A DNA stretch of 64,000 nucleotides, taken from positions 106,919 through 170,918 of the forward strand of contig CADAOZ010000002.1 of the NCBI GenBank assembly GCA_902789735.1. Reading direction: 5' to 3'. Each line of letters opens with the position of its first letter. The stretch's first letter is position 1. A program made the translations under genes and the position numbers. This document shows, in pieces, positions 57,912-64,000 of this stretch. The stretch is from an uncultured Lachnospiraceae bacterium. Lineage in GTDB: Bacteria > Bacillota > Clostridia > Lachnospirales > Lachnospiraceae. A model generated the notes under the pieces. That model did no database searches. It was not told the origin of the DNA and saw only the letters and a program-made list of their open reading frames with translations.

Positions 57912-59195
57912 CTAATCCGTATCGTTTTCCCGGTATTGCCCGGCCCCTCCTTCCATGTTGACTGCGCTATTTATTGGGCTGGGCGGGCCGCTGATGATAT
58001 GGGGGTTGATCTCCCTGACCAGCGGCAGTTCTTTTTCGAACAGATTTTGCAGCGCGACCTCCGTGGAAGCGACCACCCCATCCAGTTTTTTCCCAAGCTG
58101 GACCTGTGCTTCCTCTACCAGGTCGCCCATTTTGTTATGGATCCCGAGCAGTTCCGGGGCCGGATCGCTGTTGGGCCAGCTCCAGATGTCGGTTTCCACG
58201 ATTTCTCCTTCCGCGGAAATATGGCTGTAGCCGATACAGGACATTTTGGTGCCGACCGCGGACCGGGTCACGTCTTCCCCGTTTTTGTTCTTCAGGACCA
58301 CCTGGTCCGTATCATGACTGTGCCCGTCCAGGACCACATCAATGCCGCTGGTATGGGATACTACATCCACATAATTCCAGGGTCTGCAGGCCTCTTCATT
58401 TCCCAGATGGGCGACCAGATAGACATACTCCGCGCCGTCTGCCCGGGCTGCATCTGCCGCTTCCTGGACCGCCTGATACAGTTCCTCTCCTGTATCGTCC
58501 TGCTTAAAACTGTAAACATATTCTCCGTTCTCATCCTGGAAGTAGGCAGGGGTCGAACTGCGGATGGTGGTCGGCGTTGTCACACCGACAAAGCCAATCT
58601 TCCTTCCTGCCGCTTCCTTGATCACGTAGGGAGCAAAGACCGGTTCGTCCTTATAGGTAAAGTTACAGCTGATATAGGTAAATTCCGCCTTCCCGGCCAG
58701 TTCCAGGAACCGGTCTGTTCCATAATCAAATTCATGGTTACCGGGGATCGCGACATCATATCCGGCCGCGTTCATCCATTCAATGATCGCTTCGCCGTTG
58801 GTAAAAGTCCCCATCGGTTCCCCCTGGATGGCGTCTCCGTCATCCACCAGGATCGTCTCATAACCCTTTTCCTCCAGAGTGTCCCGTACCTGCTCCAGAC
58901 CTGCGTAGCCAAAGCCCTGATCCACGCCGCAATGCACATCGCTGGTAAAAAGGATATAGATCTCTCCGTTCTTTTCTGCCGCTGTATCCGCTTCTTCTGC
59001 GGGAGCTGCTTCTTCCTCCGCGGCAGCCTCCGCTTCCGGAGCCCCGGTTTCCGATGCGGCGGCTGCTTCGGGCGCCTGCCCGCCGCCGGATGGATCAGCC
59101 GCCTGTCCGGACGATCCGCAGGCTGCCAGAGAAAACGTCAGCATGCCTGCCACAAGTATCGGAATCACTTTTCCTCTGTTTCTCCACATCCTCAT
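57912..59195 (-). pseudogene. 5'-nucleotidase/metallophosphatase lipoprotein, C-terminally truncated
   Basis: A 427-codon frame with a lipobox ending SLAAC, an Ala/Glu-rich linker, and the calcineurin-like catalytic domain of UshA-type nucleotidases: ILFTSDVHCGVDQ, DDGDAIQG, AIPGNHEFDYG, VAHLGNEEA and VLDGHSHDTD. Family members then continue with a 5'-nucleotidase C-terminal domain after an LVR-x-x-E/N-x-x-(L/I)-G-(D/N) junction. Here the frame reads LPLVREINPHII and ends 30 residues later in unrelated sequence. The break falls 26 bases from the end of the TIR gene, so insertion or deletion at that point is likely. The metal site is intact; activity may be reduced. Confidence 0.78.
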
Positions 59196-59281
59196 AACCC
59201 TTCTTTATAAATTTGTAATACAGCAGTCTCCCCGATTGTCCCGGGCGGATCCGTCGGAACACGCTGTCAGTCCGGCCCCCA

Positions 59282-59383
59282 TCACAGCTGCCAGCCCAGT
59301 TTGCCTGCAATGACAAACAGGGCGAATGAGAACATCAGCCAGTCAAAAAGACCATTTATATTAACAAACCACTGGTTGTGCAT
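59282..59383 (-). CDS. 33-residue single-span membrane protein
   Basis: Begins MHNQWFVNINGLFDWLMFSF and ends AGKLGWQL; one hydrophobic helix. A GGAGG ribosome site lies nine bases before the ATG. Too short for standard gene calling. It could be a small transporter subunit or a remnant. No family recognised. Confidence 0.5.
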   Translation of the reverse strand: MHNQWFVNINGLFDWLMFSFALFVIAGKLGWQL

Positions 59384-59440
59384 TTTCTGTATCCTCCGTT
59401 TTAATAGATTCTGCCGGACATCGATGTTTCTGCTTTCGGA

Positions 59441-59506
59441 TCAGACGATCAGCGTCGCGATGGATCCGAAAACCGGCACTGCCATGATCACGAACATCCA
59501 TGTCAT
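59441..59506 (-). other. Second short hydrophobic frame upstream of the 33-residue ORF
   Basis: The frame ending VFGSIATLIV is open well upstream of its first ATG and has no ribosome site. With the following small ORF it may be what is left of a larger membrane-protein operon. Confidence 0.3.
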
Positions 59507-59683
59507 ACGGATCGACGAGGTTTTGTAACTCGCGTAAATGGCAAGCACTGGAGGAAACAGCGAAGAAATGCTACAATTTAACTGAATATTAAGATGTTAT
59601 TGATATTCAGATTATCATCTGGAGCGCGGTTTATCAACCGCGCTTCACAGGCACGGCACAATTCAGACATGGTGATATTGGAT

Positions 59684-61549
59684 ATGAACAGAATCGTTAA
59701 AGGCGCAAAGATATGGTACAGGGGCGTTGTAGGCCCCTTTGAACTGATCCAGGATAATTTCGGGAGTCTGATCGGGTTCTCGGCCACCTTCCGACTGCTC
59801 GCTTTTTTTGTTCTGTTTCCCATTCTGGCCTGGACGGAGCGGCTCTGGCTCCTTACCAACAAGACCACCGTCATTGCATGGTATAACATAGGCTCATTTA
59901 TCAAAAACCCTTCCAGCTGGATCGTGCTCCTGCTGATGGCTGCTATTCTGGTCGCTGCGACTATGTTCGAACAGTTCGCGATTTATGACGCCCTGCACGC
60001 GTCCCGGGCCGGGATGAAAAGATCGCTCCGACAGATCTACTCCGCCGGCTTCGATATGTGCGCGGAACGTCTGAGGCTGGAAAACTGGACCTTTATACCA
60101 TACGCGATCCTGGTCCTGCGCTTTGGAACAATCACGGGGGATGTGTCCAGCGTCATCAATGTAATCAAGATTCCGGGTTTTATCCTGGAAGATTTCACGA
60201 AACGTCCCTGGGAAGGCTACCTGTACCTGGGCTTCCAGATCATCATGATTTACCTCTTTATCCGCTGGATCTTCGCGATTCCAATCATGATGGAGGAGGA
60301 CGGAACGAGCTTTCCGCAGGCCTGCAGAAAAAGCGCGTCGATGACAAAAGGAACAAGCCTGTTCCGGATCGGTTTTGTCGCTCTCGGATGGGCAGCGCTG
60401 ATCTGGTTCTTCTACTATGCCGGCACTGCGGTGATCGTGGCGATCTGGTTTATTCTGTCCATTTGGCTGCTCCCGGGTGAAACGGAACCCTTCCCTTTGT
60501 TTTTCCTGAACCGGTTCGGGCCGACCGGCACGATCTTTTATATATTCTTCCTCTGGATCGTGACGCCTCTTATAGCGGCTTCTTTCCAGTCCCTCTATTA
60601 CACCAGAAAACAGGAAATGAGCGGACACATCCTCCCCTATACGGAGGCACCCCACTTCTTCCACCGCTATCCGCTTCTTAAATGGCTGATCGTCGCGATC
60701 TGCGCTGTCAGTTTGTTCTTCTCGGGTCCCAGGAGGTTCGCGCAGATCAGGTGGATGCTCAACACGAATTACGGGACCCCCATGATCATGGCCCACCGGG
60801 GCTTCTCCGCCAAAGCGCCTGAAAATACACTCCCGGCATTTCAGGCCTGCATAGACGGAGGCTTTTCCGCCGCCGAACTGGATGTGCAGATGACTGCGGA
60901 TGGTACAATTATCGTCCTGCACGATGACAATTTAAAGAGGACCACCGGCCTCGACAAAAATGTATGGGAAGTGACCTATGACGAGATCAAAGACCTGGAT
61001 AACGGATCCTTCTTCAGCGCGGAGTACGCGGACACAAACATCCCCACATTGGATGAAGTCATAAAACTGGCCGCCAGCGGAAAAAATGATCTCTTTCTGA
61101 ATATAGAAATCAAACGGAATGGCCATGATGACGGCATCGTTGAAAAAGTTGTAGACATTATCGTGCAGAATGATTATCTGAACAACTGCGATGTGACGTC
61201 ACAGGATTACGACACTCTGCAGGAAGTGCGGGAGGTCAATCCGGCCGTACTGACCGCCTACACTTCCGTGGTCGGGATTGGCAGCATCGAGTCTCTCGAG
61301 GCAGCTGATATCATCAGTATCCAGGAAACGTTCGCCACATATGAAAATGTGGAACGGATCCATGACGTGGGCAAGCGTGTCTTTGTCTGGACCGTCAATG
61401 AAGAAGAGACGATGAAAAATCTGGTAAGTCTGAATGTAGACGCGATCCTCACAAATAATCCGGAGCTGTGCAAATCGGTCCTCGATCAGTACAGTTCGGA
61501 TATAATGAACATGCTCCAGAGGATCCATTCGGCGTTCGAATTCCTGTAA
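59684..61549 (+). CDS. Glycerophosphodiester phosphodiesterase with a large membrane domain
   Basis: Releases glycerol-3-phosphate from glycerophosphodiesters. The product of about 621 residues has six or more membrane segments in the first 360 residues (the family's GDPD-membrane domain), then the catalytic GDPD barrel: IMAHRGFSAKAPENTLPAFQ with the catalytic His-Arg, AAELDVQMTADGTIIVLHDD and FLNIEIKRNG. The start is uncertain: an ATG 90 bases earlier is in frame and none has a strong ribosome site. Two terminators follow. Confidence 0.88.
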   Translation: MNRIVKGAKIWYRGVVGPFELIQDNFGSLIGFSATFRLLAFFVLFPILAWTERLWLLTNKTTVIAWYNIGSFIKNPSSWIVLLLMAAILVAATMFEQFAIYDALHASRAGMKRSLRQIYSAGFDMCAERLRLENWTFIPYAILVLRFGTITGDVSSVINVIKIPGFILEDFTKRPWEGYLYLGFQIIMIYLFIRWIFAIPIMMEEDGTSFPQACRKSASMTKGTSLFRIGFVALGWAALIWFFYYAGTAVIVAIWFILSIWLLPGETEPFPLFFLNRFGPTGTIFYIFFLWIVTPLIAASFQSLYYTRKQEMSGHILPYTEAPHFFHRYPLLKWLIVAICAVSLFFSGPRRFAQIRWMLNTNYGTPMIMAHRGFSAKAPENTLPAFQACIDGGFSAAELDVQMTADGTIIVLHDDNLKRTTGLDKNVWEVTYDEIKDLDNGSFFSAEYADTNIPTLDEVIKLAASGKNDLFLNIEIKRNGHDDGIVEKVVDIIVQNDYLNNCDVTSQDYDTLQEVREVNPAVLTAYTSVVGIGSIESLEAADIISIQETFATYENVERIHDVGKRVFVWTVNEEETMKNLVSLNVDAILTNNPELCKSVLDQYSSDIMNMLQRIHSAFEFL

Positions 61550-61587
61550 TCGTAATAATGTATGAACCTGTTTCCACGGTTATCACA

Positions 61588-61625
61588 AAAGCCCCGTTGG
61601 CCGGGATACGGTCAATGGGGCTTTC
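61588..61625 (+). terminator. Terminator of the GDPD gene
   Basis: AAAGCCCCGTTG pairs with CAATGGGGCTTT around a 13-base loop. A second hairpin, AAAGCCGGGCAG/CTGCCCGGCTTT (61654-61680), follows. Confidence 0.82.
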
Positions 61626-61689
61626 TGTCTTTACGCGCACGCAATACATGAACAAAGCCGGGCAGGAACTGCCCGGCTTTGTATAATGC

Positions 61690-62230
61690 GGAAAATGAAT
61701 ATGATATCAGTCTTTCTGAGACTTCATTGTCGGGACGAATCAACGCAATTACTCATCTAAACTCACCAGCCATCACATAAGCTTAGGATGGTGTATTTGA
61801 AAAGCATCAAAATGACTCAAATCCCATCACGTGAAAAGGGGAATTTGTTGTACATTTGTTGTACGCTTCAATTCTAAATATATATAGGAATACGCTACTT
61901 CTCCACCTATGTTCATAATTAATACCGCCAATGTTACTCTTCGGCTTGATAACAAGCTATTTCAATATCTCCATTTTCATTTAGCCCTGATATTGCAAAT
62001 TGTTTTTGTGCTGTATGTGTTCAGAATCGATATTGAGCCACTTTTCAATAGAAATGTAGTCCGACGCGTTGCTATCGGTTATCTAATTGTTATAAATTTC
62101 TTAACAGCAGGGATAATCCGTTTGCTCACATAAACCTCCGAAATTATGTTACATTCATGCAAATCAACTTTTCCTGTTTTCAGATATCATACCTGCACGC
62201 GTTCTGTTCATCAATAAAAACATCATGAAA
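61690..62230. other. AT-rich region at the edge of the decayed conjugative element
   Basis: Base composition drops sharply here. Two perfect tandem copies of ATTTGTTGTAC lie at 61843-61853 and 61854-61864. A 74-codon frame at 61909-62133 (plus) encodes one or two hydrophobic helices but has no ribosome site or relatives I recognise. No other gene seen. Confidence 0.45.
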
Positions 62231-62239
62231 CTTCTACAA

Positions 62240-62517
62240 CTAAGCTTTGCCCTTCGATCCAGATATTTCTCAATATCAAACGTGTTTTTCTTATCATACC
62301 CTGCCGTATATTTATAATTTGGATGCTACGTCAGATCATACTTATCCGACAGGAATGGCCGGACGCCGCGCAGCTGCATGATGCATTTACCGCCTTCCAT
62401 TACCGCTAGCTCGTCTTTGCTCATCAGATCCATTCCTTCTCTGCTCATCTTAAGTATATTGAAAAAGGCCATTTCAAAGAACCGCTTCAAAAAGTGGAAA
62501 TTCCGGGAAAACAGCAC
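62240..62517 (-). pseudogene. VirD4/TraG coupling-protein gene, C-terminal fragment
   Basis: The frame carries DLMSKDELAVMEGGKCIMQL and RGVRPFLSDKYDLT, the conserved C-terminal end of conjugative coupling proteins of Clostridia. An in-frame TAG (62328-62326) then replaces a Lys codon, after which HPNYKYTAGYDKKNTFDIEK continues in frame to about 62240. It is separated from the rest of the gene by an IS21-type remnant. Clearly inactive. Confidence 0.82.
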
Positions 62518-62580
62518 AACCGTCCCGGAGGGACGGCATGCTGTTCCGGTTCAAACGGCATGATGCCGAGTAAACAATAG

Positions 62581-63003
62581 TTACTGTGCTTTCCGCATAT
62601 CACGGCCATTGCACTCAAGGCGGTACGCCTTGCTCGTCATCCTGCTCAGGCAGGCATCGGCATAGGTGTTATCACCGAACAGATCCCACCATTTGATGAC
62701 AGGAAGCTGAGAAACAATGATCGTGGATTTACGACTGTCCCTGGTCTCTATGACTTCAAACAGGGCAAGACATTTATCTATATCCAGGTTCATGAGCCCG
62801 AAGTCATCGATAACAAGAAGGTCATAGTCTGCCATCTCATTGGTGTATTCAAACGCCTTGCCTTCATCACGGGCCTTCTCGCTTTCCTGCAGGAGACGGT
62901 TTGCCCTGATGTACTTCACAGAGCGAAGCTGATGAAGGGCTGTTATACACAGTGCGTTGGCGATGTGCGTTTTACCTGCACCTGCCCCACCTGTGATCTG
63001 TCA
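62581..63003 (-). pseudogene. istB: IstB-like ATPase, 5' truncated
   Basis: The frame reads ITGGAGAGKTHIANALCITA (Walker A), KYIRANRLLQESEKARDEGK, LLVIDDFGLMNL (Walker B) and STIIVSQLPVIKWW, ending at 62581. It is the helper ATPase of IS21 transposition. The N-terminal DNA-binding part is lost at the fusion with istA. Confidence 0.85.
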
Positions 63004-63433
63004 GGAGGTCGGGTTTATCGCCCACCCTGTCGATATACATTTTTTCACCGGGTACACGTTCGACTGCCATCTTGGAAGTTTGCCCGCCATAGGTTGCTTC
63101 CACAAAGCGGTTATAGTACTCATAGAACTGGGTCTGCCCATAACCGTCAGGATGCTCCTCCTTATACTCGATCCAGCAGAACGAAATGTTGACTTTACTG
63201 CCTTTAGAGTGAATACAGTCATGGTAGTGCTGGAAATCCGGCAAGGGAATATCTTTGCGTTGCTGGCTTTCCGGGGGATAGATCAGATCCTCGACAGCCG
63301 ATGGATCCATAGCCTTTAGTTCATTAAGCGTCATGCCAGATGCCGCAAATCGCTTCAGGATACGCTGTACAGTACCTGAGCCGATCCGGTATCTTGCCTC
63401 AATGACACTGAATGAACACTCATTCTGGCGCAT
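62972..63433 (-). pseudogene. istA: IstA transposase, N-terminal fragment
   Basis: A 153-codon frame with a helix-turn-helix (IEARYRIGSGTVQRILKRFA), LPDFQHYHDCIHSKGSKVNI and MYIDRVGDKPDLLTD, the entry to the DDE catalytic core. After LLTD the sequence switches to istB DNA in another frame and stops. The catalytic residues are lost. Confidence 0.82.
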
Positions 63434-63438
63434 TTGTA

Positions 63439-63918
63439 TTACGCCAATGATCGTGTTGTACCACCAAGGAAAATCTGTGAATCACAGTTTGCGCAGATGG
63501 TCTCTGCATTATCCTTGTAGATTGCCTTAAGCTGCGACTTTGCCTGAAGGACAAGTGCTGCAGATATCTCACGGCTTCGTATAGTTGCCATAAGTTTTTC
63601 CAGGTTAGGGATCTGTCCTACATTGGCTGCCTCATCTATGAGACACCTCACATGAACTGGAAGCCTTCCACCATAGAAATCATCTGCTTTTTCACACAGT
63701 ATATTGAACATCTGTGAGTAGATCATTGCCAACAGGAAATTAAATGTCGAATCTGTGTCTGACATGATGAGGAAAAGAATAGTCTTTCTATCCCCCAGCT
63801 TATCCAGCTCCAGTTCATCATATGACATGATGTCCCTTACCTGCGGAATATCAAATGGAGCCAGTCTGGCACCGCAGCTCACCAAAATACTTTTAGCTGT
63901 CTTGCCTGTTGCTAATTG
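63439..63918 (-). pseudogene. VirD4/TraG coupling-protein gene, central fragment
   Basis: The frame runs from QLATGKTAKSILVSCGARLA through LGDRKTILFLIMSDTDSTFN, GGRLPVHVRCLIDEAANVGQ and MATIRSREISAALVLQAKSQ to CANCDSQIFLGGT, where the IS21-type element begins. An in-frame stop precedes QLATG, so the 5' part is also interrupted. In intact relatives these segments are contiguous with the C-terminal fragment at 62240-62517. Confidence 0.85.
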
Positions 63919-64000
63919 TCAAGGGTTTGTTGTACCACTCTTGGCATTCGCTTCGTGCAGAATCACCCGCTTCAGCCTGTCCTTCACGGTCTGACTGCCT
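63919..64000 (-). CDS. Partial frame at the window edge, probably from a second inserted element
   Basis: Only the last 26 codons are visible (DRLKRVILHEANAKSGTTNP at the end). It is not virD4 sequence and its stop lies directly before the virD4 fragment, which suggests another insertion. Identity unknown. Confidence 0.35.
   Translation of the reverse strand, partial: GSQTVKDRLKRVILHEANAKSGTTNP

Larger units (their letters stand above)
62540..63460 (-). mobile_element. IS21-family element, internally deleted
   Basis: Inserted in virD4. It holds the N-terminal part of istA joined to the C-terminal two thirds of istB with everything between missing. Exact ends are not resolved; the istA start lies only about 25-30 bases from the virD4 junction. 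A 6-bp CCGTCCC-type hairpin lies after istB. Confidence 0.72.

Noticed and set aside
59578..59904. 108-codon minus-strand frame at the GDPD start
   Set aside because: Antisense to the GDPD N terminus; no ribosome site or recognisable fold.
63439..63960. Repeated TGGTACAACA at both virD4 junctions as IS ends
   Set aside because: One copy is partly native virD4 codons (Gly-Gly-Thr) and the two are in direct, not inverted, orientation; not enough to define ends.

Overview
The window looks like chromosome of an obligately anaerobic, fairly GC-rich member of the Clostridia, most likely a Lachnospiraceae-type gut bacterium. Grounds: Gram-positive regulatory RNAs (Trp T-box, TPP riboswitch, yybP-ykoY Mn2+ riboswitch), a CIRCE operator, an anaerobic ribonucleotide reductase (nrdD/nrdG), desulfoferrodoxin, a minimal SufC/SufB pair, the ECF component ThiT, lactate permease, and many short intrinsic terminators. 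The assignment is from gene content, not from a search.

Layout. 1-8.3 kb: trmD (cut by the window edge), malQ, an orphan sugar-binding lipoprotein, two tandem ZapA-like coiled-coil genes and lon, all on the minus strand; the lon leader carries a CIRCE element and lon diverges from a TetR gene. 8.5-24 kb: housekeeping and surface genes (metY, mntP behind a Mn2+ riboswitch, a CbbX-type AAA+ ATPase, a CapA lipoprotein, a YkgJ-type protein, a 1037-residue beta-helix surface protein, desulfoferrodoxin, apt, guaB, thiT behind a TPP riboswitch, a methyltransferase). 24-28.5 kb: a minus-strand operon of SAH/MTA deaminase, adenosylhomocysteinase-type enzyme, alpha/beta hydrolase, a 35-codon ORF and a DapF-like epimerase. 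28.6-36 kb: T-box-controlled trpB2, an HD protein, nrdD with tandem NrdR boxes, nrdG and sufB/sufC. 36.3-41 kb: a two-gene module of a membrane protein and a membrane-anchored Hsp70/actin-like ATPase, then a TetR-adenylating-enzyme fusion. 41-53.4 kb: VanX-like lipoprotein, lactate permease, a CobL/CbiT-like orphan, RluA, Bcp, a YedK/HMCES protein, GNAT, PPOX proteins, GntR and MocR regulators, and free methionine-R-sulfoxide reductase. 53.4-58 kb: a two-gene locus of an HD-RyR protein and a tandem-TIR/TPR protein, next to a C-terminally truncated 5'-nucleotidase. 58-61.7 kb: small membrane ORFs and a membrane GDPD. 61.7-64 kb: AT-richer wreckage of an integrative conjugative element: a virD4/traG coupling-protein gene broken by an internally deleted IS21-type element, a nonsense codon and a second insertion.

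The best candidates for undescribed biology are (1) the HD-RyR + TIR-TIR-TPR pair, which looks like a nucleotide-signalling defence module; (2) the membrane Hsp70-like ATPase with its dedicated membrane partner; (3) the TetR-PaaK fusion; and (4) the SAH-degradation operon with its small ORF and DapF-like enzyme. No tRNA, rRNA or CRISPR array was recognised.
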